From: Pycnopodia helianthoides
Taxonomy: Eukaryota; Echinodermata; Asteroidea; Forcipulatida; Asteriidae
Direction: 5' to 3'
NCBI GenBank assembly: GCA_032158295.1
Contig: CM063264.1
Location: 62,001 to 126,000, forward strand
Length of the DNA: 64,000 bases
Part shown: one piece after another, positions 55,601 to 61,135 of the stretch
Layout of the letters: every line of letters starts with the position of its first letter
Position numbering within the stretch: position 1 is the stretch's first letter
The notes under the pieces: generated by a model
The model's input: the letters and a program-made list of their open reading frames with translations, nothing else
Database searches by the model: none
Told to the model about the DNA's origin: nothing
Translations under genes and position numbers: made by a program

Positions 55601-58600
55601 TGATGCACAGAGTCTGTAAACCTCCTGAATTGTAACATGTGAGAGATTCTGGGTCTAGAATAAAGAGGACCCAGGCCTGCAAGCCACTTCTTAGGAATTT
55701 TCACATTCGTCCTATCTCATCCATGTACAATAAAAAAATTAATTATTAAATGAAAAAATACATCAAATAGATTAAACATTTGACTGAGTTCAGCAAGTCG
55801 TGTGTTTTTTTTTACGAAGAGACATTTGCATCGTTGTTCTGTAGTACATTGTAAATTAGAATCCATATCATAAACTAAATATGAAGTATCATGCTAAGCT
55901 AGCCTCATGCTTGGTGATCAAACCAATCAGTCCGTTACAATTTCCCACAATGCCAATCATTCAAATTCATGTTGCATTATGGGAAGCTATAAAAGCAACC
56001 CTCAACGGTCGCTGTTTGTGTTGCAATCTAAGGTACATTTATCTTTTTGAAAGAAACATCATGGCTGAATTGAAATCAAAGCATTATCGCTAGAATGCAG
56101 GTACATACTGTGTTTCATAGAGAGACTTTGTGTAGTCATGAGCAATTAAGATCAGAGTGGGGGTGGGAGGGTGGTGGGGGAGGGAGGGAGGGAGGGAGCT
56201 GGGGGGGAGGTAAGTAAACATACGAGTAATCATTTACACCTTGGTACTAGAGGAAAATCAAGAGGCACAAATATACTTGTCTGTTGAGTGTTGACAGCAT
56301 TATTATGCTGATTGGTTGACGGTGTCACACTAACGTTAAATTAACTCACAATAGAATAATACCAAACAAAATTACCACCTTCAATATATTGAAGCAATGC
56401 TGATACAATTATTTGTCGCACAAAGCATTATCATTATTTAGTTGAACAAGTGTTCAAACTACATTGCAGAAAATAAATGTTAAATGTCTCGTAATACAGT
56501 GATGGATCCAGGATGGTAGGTAGAGAGATTTGATTAAACAACAAAATGACAAAATTCATGGAGGTTTATGTTAAACTAATCAAGGTGCAAATAAGTTGTC
56601 CTTACCCTACCCTTGTACCCTTCTCTTACCCTACCCTCTGTCTGGTACCCTTCTCTTACCCTACCCTTGTACCCTTCTCTTACCCTACCCTTGTACCCTT
56701 CTCTTACCCTACCCTAGTACCCTTATCTTACCCTACCCTAGTACCCTTCTCTCGCCCTACCCTCGTCCCTACCCTAGTACCCTTCTCTCGTCCCTACCCT
56801 AGTACCCTTCTCTCGTCCCTACCCTAGTACCCTTCTCTTACCCTACCCTAGTACCCTTATCTTACCCTACCCTAGTACCCTTCTCTCGTCCCTACCCTAG
56901 TACCCTTATCTTACCCTACCCAAGTACCATTCGCTCCAAATTCTACCCATTCTGTTACCTATCCTGACTCCTTCTTAATACCTAGATTACTCCTTCCCCA
57001 TGAACCCTCTCCCCCCCGACCTCTTGGCTCAGTTCTTCCCGCAGTATGTTACCCTTTGCTCTTCATTGGTGCCCTTTTCTCTCCCCACTCTTCCTTGTAA
57101 CCTCAAGTAACCCCTCCCCTTCCCCCCCAAAAAAAAAATTATACCTTTTCCTCCAACTCTTTGCTTCCCCTTCCTCTATACTCCCTAAGTAACACCTTTA
57201 CCACTCAGTCTAAGCAACGTCTTTTCCACCTTCAGTGATCTCTTTCCTTGAAACTCATTACACTTTCATCTGCTTCTATCACCATCCTCCCTTCACCCAC
57301 TCATGCCACCCAATATGAGCCCCCACCCCTCCCCCTTGGTCCCCAAGCCCCTTACCACCCTGGATCAATGACTGACCACACAGTGTGTTGAACTTTCCAT
57401 TGATCACGATTGCTGTGTTTCCTCTCTCTCTTTCTCTGTTGCTCTTTTATCCTTCTCAATACTACCAACTCCCGATTCATCGGAGTAGTTTACAAGACTG
57501 GCATCCAAGTGAAATGTAAGTTTTCATTGGCAATCTCACTTTCCCACTGGTCTAAATTATACTAAAACTGGATATATAGCAATAATCATCAATAATTGAA
57601 GTAAAAAAGTATCCATCTTACTACTCTTCTAAAAGACATTGACATCAGCAAACTAGTGCTATCTTTGATGTGTTTTATTGGAGTAGAAACATGGCACCTT
57701 AATGGCTTCATATTTTGCAGTATCCAGTTTGTATAATATAAATCAGTGTTTTACCCCCTTGGTTTGTGGTGGGCTAATTCATTTATAACTGTTTTAGGAA
57801 ACTCACAGTCACTGTAATTTCAGACTTGGGTGACGGGGAATAATTGCTGTATTCATCCTTTTCTTTTAGCAAATAAAAGAGGAGATTTTACACCTGGCCC
57901 TTTCATCCCCCTGGTGTACACTATGTTTGGAACTGAATGGATTAAAAGTACATGCAGTACTACAGCTGTGTATTGATAGTTTTGACATCCAGTAAAAATC
58001 CAGAAAAGCTGCAAATTATATAAAAGTTTGCCGTCCATACACCCAGAGTGATCTCTGATGCATAAACATTCTCATGCGCAGTACGTAAAGCCGTTACCAT
58101 CTATCATGTAGTTAGATCAAAGTATAGCTAGAAGTAGAAAGCTTGGACCAGTTTGAGATCTTAAGATTGGGTCAGTATCAGTAATAACATAACAAAGGAC
58201 TACATAAAGGAACACAGTCCGAAGTGACCAGTGTTTTTTGTTTCGACACAAAGATCAAAAAGACAATTTATAAGGAGAGGGGGTGGAAGGAAGAGCATCA
58301 AATACTCGACAGGAAGATTGGATCAGAAATGACACAGAGTCAAACGTGACAAGAAGGTTTTGTTTTTTTGTTTTTTTTTAAAGCCTGGATCAGAGGATCT
58401 TGTCTGGTTGTTACGTCAGCAGTATGAGTTTGCAAAGAAGAAATACAGAAAGAAAGCCACTGCGTTTTGTATAGCCCCCCCCCCCCCCAACAAGAAATAA
58501 TTGGCTATTTTACAACTCCAAAAACTCTAGACTAAAGATTAATAAATCATTTGATTACAAATGCAATAATTGAAAGATAAAAATAAATGTTTATGTTTTC

Positions 58601-59364
58601 TTGTTATCCACAGCTTGTCTGACTGGGATCAGGTGCAAGTGTATCACGAGTCTACCGAACTTAGGATGAAACTTGAAGAAGAGAGACAAGCAAGACAAGA
58701 GGTTCTTGCAATGAGAAGAGCATTGGCTCAAGAGGTCAAAGAACAAAGCAAGGTCATGGCAGGTCAGTTAAAGGTCAAAGTTGAAGCAATACATTTTGAC
58801 TGTTCTGTTTAACAATTGTTTTGTGTAATTGTTTTTTTACAAGTTTTTAAAATACAGGGACATGTTTTGAACTGTTTTTCTACATTATTTTCAGCCATGT
58901 TGTTTACCCTTACACCAATGTGTGATCATATTTCAAGAATATTTTTTTAAACCCTTTAGTGCATGAGGGCTGGTAACACTAAGTCATGGCACTTGTTATT
59001 GACTTCACTGTTTTCTCCAAAGTGTAATGCCCTGGGGGAGTCAAAGTCCTTGATATCCTAGACTGGACTATTCCACATATCTAAGAGGAGCCATCTGTTC
59101 TTTGTAGCAGGCTTCCAGATGTCTTGCTGACAGTTTGTGCTGGGTTCTGAGGGTTCCAGCATCCCGTCCCCTGCCAATCAAACCTTTTGGTTTTCTGGGG
59201 AGCCAGAACTAGTGGAACCTTCGCGCATTTTTGTACTTTCTGGGGTTATTCTTTCTTGGGGTTACCTCCATCACTTAAAGGTTTAATATTGAACAATCTT
59301 TACAGTTCGCAGCATGAAGATCAGTACTGGAACTCCTTCTCAACAAGTATCACTAGCAAGATGA
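17687..59364 (+). CDS. PLEKHA5/6/7: PLEKHA5/6/7-family WW-WW-PH adaptor (about 29 exons)
   Basis: Coding exons of the full-length form are 17687-17769, 17878-17954, 20991-21048, 32245-32325, 32909-33237, 34115-34218, 34958-35064, 35298-36113, 36227-36477, 36649-37517, 37754-37932, 38439-38641, 39183-39331, 39705-39824, 39955-40097, 40466-40667, 41010-41150, 42275-42504, 42672-42773, 43805-43940, 44312-44496, 44607-44829, 44990-45094, 45482-45600, 46113-46244, 51134-51301, 51856-51957, 53303-53442, 58614-58762 and 59306-59364. The protein has WW1 (residues about 9-42), WW2 (54-87), PH (about 178-279), a long disordered region, a KSHEELVLLLIQLRR block (about 1141-1155), coiled coils (about 1190-1420), an IPERYI motif and a final helix. 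Vertebrate PLEKHA5 and PLEKHA7 share this order and are about 1,100 residues; this one is about 1,920. The family binds phosphoinositides and works at junctions and microtubules. Phases agree throughout except at exon 18 (one base short) and exon 21 (acceptor uncertain). Which vertebrate paralogue is closest is undecided. Confidence 0.88.
17878..17954 (+). CDS. PLEKHA5/6/7: PLEKHA-like exon 2 (second half of WW1)
   Basis: Continues WW1 as NEETRSTTWLHPLTGKA, with the second conserved Trp and Pro. The sequence closely matches the first WW of vertebrate PLEKHA5 (family knowledge). It ends G|GTAAGT in phase 1. Confidence 0.88.
17955..20990 (+). other. PLEKHA-like intron 2
   Basis: A 3.0-kb AT-rich intron. 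I see no repeat family, RNA gene or further exon in it; open frames are short and featureless. Confidence 0.6.
20991..21048 (+). CDS. PLEKHA5/6/7: PLEKHA-like exon 3 (first half of WW2)
   Basis: Encodes DLPPGWQEGITREGATYFM after a TTGTTTCAG acceptor. The first Trp of WW2 is present. The exon ends AA|GTAAGT. Confidence 0.88.
23517..23830. repeat. Tandem repeat, two diverged copies of about 150-165 bp
   Basis: The block beginning TTTATTGAGT and containing GTAGGGCATAACTTTGCAG, GAATCATGAATATGGAAGG and ATCCAAACAC occurs twice (about 23531 and 23670). A more decayed relative lies near 24025-24145 (TTGAATCATGATGAATG ... TTTTATCCAAACACATCC). Confidence 0.65.
23987..24344. repeat. Inverted repeat with 23-bp arms
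   Basis: The left arm (about 23985-24007, ...TACTTCCACCATTCAAAG) is the reverse complement of the right arm (about 24320-24343, CTTTGAATGGTGGAGGTA...), with one mismatch. Pairing resumes outside the arms (TTTTTCCTG left, CAGGAAAAA right) only if about 22 bases on the right are looped out. This suggests a MITE-like element with a later insertion in its right end. Confidence 0.5.
24345..24481. mobile_element. MITE-like inverted repeat, 137 bp
   Basis: Ends are AGTAAGGTTTGTGGTAACAC and its near-perfect inverse GTGTTACCGCAAACCTTACT (one mismatch over 22 bp). There is no coding capacity. It abuts and overlaps the right end of the neighbouring larger inverted repeat. The superfamily is not assignable. 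Confidence 0.55.
26533..26667. mobile_element. Short inverted-repeat element, 135 bp
   Basis: It begins CAGGCCTC and ends GAGGCCTG, with internal repeated AAGGGCACCCA phrases near 26580 and 26627. The terminal inverted repeat is short, and no coding sequence is present. It is probably a non-autonomous DNA transposon remnant. Confidence 0.45.
30272..30440 (+). mobile_element. tRNA-derived SINE
   Basis: A tRNA-like head has an A box (TGGTCTAGTGG, 30278-30288) and a B box (GGTTTGAATCC, 30322-30332). A non-tRNA body follows (CATGACTCAGGAAAGTACCG near 30372). The head lacks a well-paired acceptor stem, so it is a retroposon and not a working tRNA gene. Confidence 0.65.
32245..32325 (+). CDS. PLEKHA5/6/7: PLEKHA-like exon 4 (second half of WW2)
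   Basis: Encodes NHHTGETSFRHPITHYAEAE. The second WW tryptophan is Phe here (TSFRHP). Vertebrate PLEKHA5 also lacks Trp at this place, so the loss fits the family. The exon ends AG|GTAAAT. Confidence 0.85.
32404..32796. mobile_element. MITE with TTAA target duplications, 393 bp
   Basis: TTAA at both ends encloses inverted termini AGGAACATTACAGAATTGGT and its exact reverse complement (20 bp). TTAA duplication is typical of piggyBac-type transposition. There is no transposase frame, so it is non-autonomous. It lies in PLEKHA-like intron 4. Confidence 0.75.
32909..33237 (+). CDS. PLEKHA5/6/7: PLEKHA-like exon 5 (linker and start of PH domain)
   Basis: Encodes a Ser/Pro/Thr linker, a basic stretch (RPSFRKKVVAKGSTPSLKRR) and the first PH strands (MEGWLYKQDSGALKVWRKRW). 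The Lys/Arg positions of the YK...WRKRW segment match a phosphoinositide-binding PH pocket. The exon ends G|GTAAAC. Confidence 0.9.
33614..33798. mobile_element. MITE with perfect 31-bp terminal inverted repeats, 185 bp
   Basis: The left end starts CAGGGCCCAATTTCATAGAG and the right end is its exact inverse over 31 bp, continuing through the palindromic GCTTAAGC. It is non-coding. Perfect ends suggest recent activity. A decayed relative of one end (TAAGCAGCTCTATGAAAT) occurs near 23182-23200. Confidence 0.75.
34115..34218 (+). CDS. PLEKHA5/6/7: PLEKHA-like exon 6 (middle of PH domain)
   Basis: Encodes GSDKAKSEAGSILIPSYVVG and continues to KCAFK, the central PH strands. It is phase 1 in and phase 0 out, with a GTAAGC donor. 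Confidence 0.9.
34767..34957 (+). pseudogene. Decayed tandem partial copies of exon 7 with acceptor-like sites
   Basis: Starts resembling exon 7 occur at 34767 (after TTTTTTTGCCAG), about 34821 (head decayed) and 34887 (after TTTTTTTTCCCCAG). Each keeps a version of ATGAAAACATACTCCCTAGC before diverging. The copies at 34767 and 34887 keep a pyrimidine tract plus AG. The copy at 34887 reads TGTGAGCATGAGAATATGAG exactly like the real exon, then meets an in-frame TAA. None has the exon's 3' half or donor. Confidence 0.8.
34958..35064 (+). CDS. PLEKHA5/6/7: PLEKHA-like exon 7 (C-terminal helix of PH domain)
   Basis: Encodes CEHENMRTYYLAAENQSDMN and QWMRALNLAAKLQIDG, the last PH strand and helix with the conserved Trp. 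The exon ends GG|GTGAGT. Confidence 0.92.
35298..36113 (+). CDS. PLEKHA5/6/7: PLEKHA-like exon 8 (disordered polar region)
   Basis: An 816-bp exon encoding residues about 280-551, rich in Asp, Asn, Arg, Gln and Ser, with no fold recognised. It is in phase with both neighbours and ends AG|GTAATC. Confidence 0.85.
36227..36477 (+). CDS. PLEKHA5/6/7: PLEKHA-like exon 9 (disordered, Ser/Arg-rich)
   Basis: Encodes residues about 552-635, with SAPHSPGQYPDSYKTLPRPR and RSKSRERRN. Ser-Pro and basic clusters suggest phosphorylation sites. It ends G|GTAATA. Confidence 0.82.
36649..37517 (+). CDS. PLEKHA5/6/7: PLEKHA-like exon 10 (DPR repeat region)
   Basis: Residues about 636-925. From about residue 790 to 886 the protein is a run of SDPRR/GDPRR-type units encoded by a 15-bp-based minisatellite (about 37111-37400). 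The exon ends FKIPKNGIM|GTGAGT in phase 0. The repeat is highly charged and probably disordered. Confidence 0.85.
37111..37400 (+). repeat. Coding minisatellite (SDPRR-type unit, 15-bp base period)
   Basis: Units such as AGTGACCCAAGACGA recur with small variations and a higher-order 30-bp pairing (SDPRR-GDPRR). Because the unit length is a multiple of three, three other frames also stay open; I treat those as shadows. Confidence 0.85.
37754..37932 (+). CDS. PLEKHA5/6/7: PLEKHA-like exon 11
   Basis: Encodes residues about 926-984, with two similar phrases TPEQRSVLQSPLVQ and TPEQRSDLNSPMVY, an internal duplication. It is phase 0 in and phase 2 out. Confidence 0.82.
38439..38641 (+). CDS. PLEKHA5/6/7: PLEKHA-like exon 12
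   Basis: Encodes residues about 985-1052, Pro/Gln/Ser-rich (SDYIPQPVEASIQRS), ending ISEEETG. The acceptor is CACCCCACAG and the donor GTAAGT. Confidence 0.82.
39183..39331 (+). CDS. PLEKHA5/6/7: PLEKHA-like exon 13
   Basis: Encodes residues about 1053-1102, including NRPKNGRQKSRSNRNTLERN and IGGDMLAPLTEGNG. It ends GGG|GTGAGT in phase 0. Confidence 0.82.
39705..39824 (+). CDS. PLEKHA5/6/7: PLEKHA-like exon 14
   Basis: Encodes PREPTSRFRKWQMKTQPYIL and LSIAAGDLLGKS, leading into the conserved block of the next exon. It is phase 0 on both sides. Confidence 0.83.
39955..40097 (+). CDS. PLEKHA5/6/7: PLEKHA-like exon 15 (conserved EELxLLLIxLRR block)
   Basis: Encodes HEELVLLLIQLRRDQSNLER. With the preceding KS it gives a motif I recognise from vertebrate PLEKHA7 (KxPEELTLLLIKLRR). 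It starts the helical, coiled-coil part. Confidence 0.88.
40109..40265. repeat. (CTAT)n microsatellite followed by a 34-bp triplicate
   Basis: A CTAT run at about 40109-40152 is followed by three nearly identical 34-bp units beginning CATCAAGAACTCACATTG (about 40166, 40200 and 40234). Both are intronic. Confidence 0.85.
40466..40667 (+). CDS. PLEKHA5/6/7: PLEKHA-like exon 16
   Basis: Encodes residues about 1190-1257: an acidic helix (QFYEELEQEREEVQRELE) followed by SGPLVHLVDNLVRMGSLYGG. It is phase 2 in and phase 0 out. Confidence 0.85.
41010..41150 (+). CDS. PLEKHA5/6/7: PLEKHA-like exon 17 (coiled coil)
   Basis: Encodes KLIEFSRRLEEEKLNRDLKG and ELQQIQTAEDRLLE, with a strong heptad pattern. 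The donor is GAG|GTCAGG, a little weaker than the others. Confidence 0.83.
41151..42274 (+). other. PLEKHA-like intron 17
   Basis: A 1.1-kb AT-rich intron with no repeat or exon I can support. An alternative exon here could explain the frame problem of exon 18, but none with good sites was found. Confidence 0.5.
42275..42504 (+). CDS. PLEKHA5/6/7: PLEKHA-like exon 18 (coiled coil, apparent 1-base deletion)
   Basis: The 5' part reads DKLNHLYSLDKKLQEMSAQS in phase 0. The 3' part reads RIETSLDRLGRQMDKYWDEP to the donor in another frame. The incoming frame meets TAG at 42374-42376. The switch falls around 42338-42352 (near TTAAAGAAGAC). The exon is 230 bp; 231 would be a phase 0/0 exon that restores continuity. 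I read this as one missing base (sequencing, assembly or allele). Confidence 0.75.
42672..42773 (+). CDS. PLEKHA5/6/7: PLEKHA-like exon 19 (coiled coil)
   Basis: Encodes ELEEVAAENGKVEFEVTLLR and SKLEGRHNRNAKSP in phase 0/0, with donor GTAAGT. Confidence 0.82.
43060..43318 (-). mobile_element. SINE fragment in reverse orientation, lacking its tRNA head
   Basis: On the minus strand this reads like the body of the adjacent forward SINE: CTTGAG-TAAGACACTTAACC, then a CCAGGGGTAAATGAGTACC-like part, then a TAGCGC-like end and an ATT-rich tail (about 43060-43085). Its tRNA-like head is missing at the junction. Confidence 0.65.
43320..43680 (+). mobile_element. tRNA-derived SINE with (ATT)n tail
   Basis: The head has an A box (TGGCGAGTGG, 43325-43334) and a B box (GGTTCGAATCC, 43382-43392), with a long variable region as in class II tRNAs. 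The body includes CACCCAGGGGTATAAATGGG near 43448, and the end GCGCTATATAAGAACTAG precedes an ATT repeat. It sits head-to-head with the reverse copy just upstream. Confidence 0.8.
43805..43940 (+). CDS. PLEKHA5/6/7: PLEKHA-like exon 20 (coiled coil)
   Basis: Encodes RLQMETEVTRVQSLMDSLDK and QRHLLVNQMQNLKCGSPE. It ends G|GTAAGA in phase 1. Confidence 0.83.
44312..44496 (+). CDS. PLEKHA5/6/7: PLEKHA-like exon 21 (acceptor uncertain)
   Basis: The coding frame (DSRRRHEHSPRTPKQYTVTD and on to RRRGDSFNKVK) fits the preceding phase only if the exon begins at 44312, after AAGAG. The better-looking acceptor TTTTTGCCACAG ends at 44300 and would put the exon one base out of frame. So either the downstream AG is used, or a base is missing. 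Confidence 0.7.
44607..44829 (+). CDS. PLEKHA5/6/7: PLEKHA-like exon 22 (Gln/Pro-rich)
   Basis: Encodes QIKEQQVQQSPVLESAIS and a Gln/Pro/Ser-rich disordered part (HPQPRYQQPPQKQMEPSPNR). It is phase 0 in and phase 1 out. Confidence 0.8.
44990..45094 (+). CDS. PLEKHA5/6/7: PLEKHA-like exon 23
   Basis: Encodes a basic, Ser-rich segment (GNRSEKRNTVGGYGKRPKSS) after acceptor CTCCTCCCCAG. It ends AAA T|GTAAGA in phase 1. Confidence 0.8.
45286..45380. mobile_element. Diverged MITE-like fragment, relative of the element at 46487
   Basis: It starts GGACCCCTTGCATATGACGT and shares GAAGACCT-TATTGG-type phrases with 46487-46624 (GAAGACCTGTCATTGGTTGA here, GAAGACCTATTATTGGCTGA there). The right terminal repeat is not recognisable. 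Confidence 0.45.
45482..45600 (+). CDS. PLEKHA5/6/7: PLEKHA-like exon 24
   Basis: Encodes HTISRSGEVIPGSPMRRSRS and VPDRKGLTPDSDNQKLSAM, with Ser-Pro and Arg-rich phosphosite-like motifs. It is phase 1 in and phase 0 out, with donor GTAATT. Confidence 0.8.
46113..46244 (+). CDS. PLEKHA5/6/7: PLEKHA-like exon 25
   Basis: Encodes DRLMPGSPYQNTNNDSNHGA and KSKKKSLRVSEGSQ in phase 0/0. From here the transcript can continue to exon 27 or end in either alternative terminal exon, since all three accept phase 0. Confidence 0.8.
46487..46624. mobile_element. MITE-like element with CCCCTTGC termini, 138 bp
   Basis: The left end ATAAACCCCTTGC and the right end GCAAGGGGTCTAT are inverted repeats with one mismatch. 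It is non-coding and intronic, and related to the fragment at 45286. Confidence 0.6.
47694..47939 (+). CDS. PLEKHA5/6/7: PLEKHA-like alternative exon 26a (possible C-terminus)
   Basis: After GCTTTATCCTCAG, a phase-0 frame encodes PKSRSPSLRHIRSARSQTLP, a Gln run (six CAR codons) and GNPLGPQTGPFKA, then TGA at 47937-47939. It could be a terminal exon of a shorter isoform (ATTAAA near 48577), or an internal exon if a GC donor (AAG|GCATGA) at 47937 is used. Confidence 0.6.
   Translation, partial: PKSRSPSLRHIRSARSQTLPGRFTNQSPQTLPVYRPRLTSDLTNSGNHGTNSKQQQQQQARTRRHTFSGNPLGPQTGPFKA
48640..49112. repeat. Tandem repeats: a 42-bp duplicate and five 69-bp units in dimer order
   Basis: GGTCCAGGTTAATTTGTA occurs twice about 40 bp apart (about 48647 and 48687). 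From about 48772, five units of about 69 bp begin AGTCA-CCATGC or AGTCAATCTTGC. Units 2-3 and 4-5 match as pairs, so the recent duplication was of a dimer of about 138 bp. Confidence 0.8.
50438..50616 (+). CDS. PLEKHA5/6/7: PLEKHA-like alternative terminal exon 26b
   Basis: After acceptor AATATTTTCAG, a phase-0 frame encodes QLFDVKISQMGSPHNNSESS and a Ser-rich tail ending LHSPDDD, with TAG at 50614-50616. AATAAA signals follow 240-275 bases later. The composition resembles the rest of the gene. No transcript evidence is available, so confidence is moderate. Confidence 0.5.
50840..50900 (+). terminator. Three AATAAA signals carried by a 17-bp tandem repeat
   Basis: AATAAA occurs at 50857-50862, 50874-50879 and 50891-50896, exactly 17 bases apart, in units of the form AGTCTTCATGTCAATAA. 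A fourth unit just upstream (near 50840) has AAAAAA instead. They could serve alternative exon 26b. Confidence 0.55.
51134..51301 (+). CDS. PLEKHA5/6/7: PLEKHA-like exon 27
   Basis: Encodes GVQDDIAIHEFQKAMTVSDI and an acidic stretch ending DESTGGGL in phase 0/0. The acceptor is TTTTTTCTTTCAG and the donor GTAAGT, both strong. Confidence 0.85.
51480..51590. repeat. About 28-bp tandem repeat, four copies
   Basis: CAGTCATTACTATGGTAAC-type units recur near 51482, 51511, 51538 and 51566 with small changes. They are intronic. Confidence 0.75.
51856..51957 (+). CDS. PLEKHA5/6/7: PLEKHA-like exon 28
   Basis: After a very long pyrimidine tract (about 51605-51850) and CCACCTCAG, a 102-bp phase 0/0 frame encodes SYEVLANVPLTYYQTKRKLL and RERFFASLDPSQQQ. 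The donor CAG|GTTCAA is weak. The sequence is clearly protein-like and joins its neighbours in frame. It may be a cassette exon. Confidence 0.7.
51958..53302 (+). other. PLEKHA-like intron 28
   Basis: A 1.3-kb AT-rich intron. Two short phrases (AACTCTTTT-AAACAGGAAAG near 52090 and its near-inverse AAGCTCTTTATAACAGTGCT near 52181) hint at an old element. Nothing else is supported. Confidence 0.45.
53303..53442 (+). CDS. PLEKHA5/6/7: PLEKHA-like exon 29 (conserved IPERY motif)
   Basis: Encodes LGMPAKIVIPERYIQEDDEE and RQDKRVDRITKMLSAH. I recognise I-P-E-R-Y followed by an acidic stretch and a KxxRI helix as a C-terminal signature of PLEKHA5/6/7. It ends AG|GTTGGT in phase 2. Confidence 0.88.
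53525..53705. repeat. 24-bp G/T-rich minisatellite, about 7-8 copies
   Basis: Units AGGGTGTGTGTCAGGGGATG plus TATT repeat with few changes, starting about 80 bases after the exon 29 donor. The 24-bp period keeps several frames open, so apparent ORFs here are artefacts of the repeat. Confidence 0.88.
54258..54500. repeat. About 52-63-bp tandem repeat, five partial copies
   Basis: Units containing ACATGGAAAACCAGGAAAAT and ATTG-AACCACTAGATGTGTT recur from about 54258 to 54500, drifting in length. They are intronic. Confidence 0.8.
56158..56212 (+). other. G-run cluster, possible G-quadruplex
   Basis: More than eight runs of three or more G occur within about 55 bases on the transcribed sense strand, for example GGGAGGGAGGGAGGGAGC. 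Quadruplex formation in the intron RNA is plausible but unproven. Confidence 0.6.
56600..56925. repeat. 24-bp pyrimidine-rich minisatellite, about 13 copies
   Basis: Units TTACCCTACCCTTGTACCCT plus TCTC recur with variants (CTCGTCCC, TTATCT). The stretch is almost wholly C/T-rich on the plus strand. Confidence 0.88.
58614..58762 (+). CDS. PLEKHA5/6/7: PLEKHA-like exon 30 (C-terminal helix)
   Basis: Encodes SLSDWDQVQVYHESTELRMK and the helix LAMRRALAQEVKEQSKVMA, which resembles the ALAxEAS-type C-terminal helix of vertebrate family members. It is phase 2 in and ends G|GTCAGT in phase 1. Confidence 0.85.
59306..59364 (+). CDS. PLEKHA5/6/7: PLEKHA-like exon 31 (terminal)
   Basis: After acceptor CAATCTTTACAG the frame encodes VRSMKISTGTPSQQVSLAR and TGA at 59362-59364. 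The C-terminus is not an obvious PDZ ligand. Confidence 0.78.
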
Positions 59365-60140
59365 CAAGATCGCCATGACAACACCATCTTGAGAGTATAA
59401 CCTCTGGTTAGCATTGATCATCTGTGACTGTCTAAGCTCGTATGATTGTGACATTTCTTTCACTGCTGGCTGAAAGTTTCTGATTCATCGAAGCTGACTC
59501 GACGGTTCATGTCATGGTAAGGGAATTACCATGCGTTACCATGGAAATAGTCTTTGCAGAAATTCCTCACAAAAACATATCATAGAGAGATGAGGCTGAT
59601 AACCATATAGTGGATACCAGCAACCTTAGGATGATCACTCTAATGCCTAAACACTTTGCAAAATTTATGTAAAATTTCATATTAAGTTTTATGTTGTGAG
59701 CTTTTTAGTTGATCATCACCAACACTACCTGATGAAAATGTTTTTTTAAACCAAGCTATTTGAAGATTTGATGGTATTCACAGAATATTACTTGCTTCTT
59801 AACCTACTTTTAGTTATGTCTTCTTATTTTTTAGATGAATTCAGACTTCTGATTTTTAACCTATTAATTACTTTTGCTAATCTGAAATTTAATTTCTATA
59901 ATTGTATAGTACTGTAATCTCACTAAAAAATTTGCATTATTTTAAGTTTGGTGTAATTTTTAGTTGTGTGCATATAATCTTTTGTAAAGAAAGGTGTATT
60001 TAGCAGAGTTTTATTTTTACATTTTTCAGATGTAAATTCTTATAGTTTCTGAAGTTAAAAAGGCCAGAAGTTACAAAAACAACAAAGAAAGGGTAAACTT
60101 GTTTGGAAATACTCATAAATAAAAATCACCTTGCTTTCGA
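59365..60140 (+). terminator. 3' UTR and polyadenylation signal of the full-length PLEKHA-like mRNA
   Basis: An AT-rich 3' UTR follows the TGA. AATAAA at 60118-60123 is the first canonical signal I found, about 750 bases after the stop. Later hexamers occur in the downstream minisatellite. Confidence 0.5.
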
Positions 60141-60793
60141 AGAAAAATCCTCAGCCCAATGCAAAACTTCAATTTTAAAAAATTAATAGTCGTTTTATTT
60201 TGGAAAAAAACCTCAATTGCTAAATTCCATATAACAATTAATTGTATTGTGTTTTCTTTTCATTCTTAATTGGTAAGAAGAAAGCAGTTTGAAAGCGGTC
60301 AGGGTGAATATTTTGGAGTCATGTTTGTTATTGACTCAACCTGTACTTTATTCAAATCTAACTTGCCTTTAAATTGATTGATGCTTGCTGTGAATATATC
60401 TATAGTCATGAACAGAAATGCAACTTAGCTTGAGTCTTATGTTAACCAACAATTATAATTTAGGTGTTTTTCTCTGTTGTAATTTGAGAGAAAATTATTC
60501 ACTGCGAAATTTGTATTCAGTTTGCTTATTTTTTCCAGTTTGATATCGATAGGAAAATTTAAAAAAAAACATGAGGCAAATAACTGCCCTATTTAAAAAA
60601 AGATCTTGGATTGAGGTATTTTTGTTTAATTCAGATTTCTTTATTCAGACACTGTTCTATGGGGGGAAAAATACCAGAATTGGTTTTGATTTTTGATTTT
60701 TTTTTTTTAAGTTGTGATATTTTAGGAAAGTTACAGAGTGGTATTGCTAGACCCTTGTTTTTCATTCAACTTGATAGTTAACTTCAAATGATT

Positions 60794-61135
60794 ATGTTAT
60801 TAAGATCTGCCGTTTCTATTAAAATTAATCCATTTTATATCACTTAAAATAGTTAGGTCTTGGTTTTTTATAAAAGAAAATAGAAAACTGCCATCTTTAT
60901 TTTAAAACTTAAGAAACAAAAACGATAACTAATTTGACACAAATAACACTATTTTTATGTTTTTATGTTATTAAGATCTGCCGTTTCTATTAAAATTAAT
61001 CCATTTTATATTACTCAAAATAGTTAGGTCTTGGTTTTTTATGAAAGAAAATAGAAAACTGCCATTTTTATTTTAAATCTTAAGAAACAAAAACGATAAC
61101 TAATTTGACACAAATAACACTATTTTTGATTTGAT
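60794..61135. repeat. 171-bp tandem duplication
   Basis: The block starting ATGTTATTAAGATCTGCCGT occurs at about 60794 and again at about 60965, nearly identical over its full length. This is a recent duplication in the 3' flank. Confidence 0.9.

Larger units (their letters stand above)
53443..58613 (+). other. PLEKHA-like intron 29 (5.2 kb, repeat-rich)
   Basis: Contains three minisatellites (53525-53705, 54258-54500, 56600-56925), a G-run cluster (56158-56210), a GGTTT repeat near 55200 and C-rich tracts near 57000-57360 and 58480. A phase-compatible frame after TTTGTGCAG at 54823 encodes about 26 residues and stops; I do not call it an exon. Confidence 0.55.

Noticed and set aside
56546..56827. 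A Pro/Tyr/Leu repeat protein
   Set aside because: An artefact of the 24-bp pyrimidine minisatellite.
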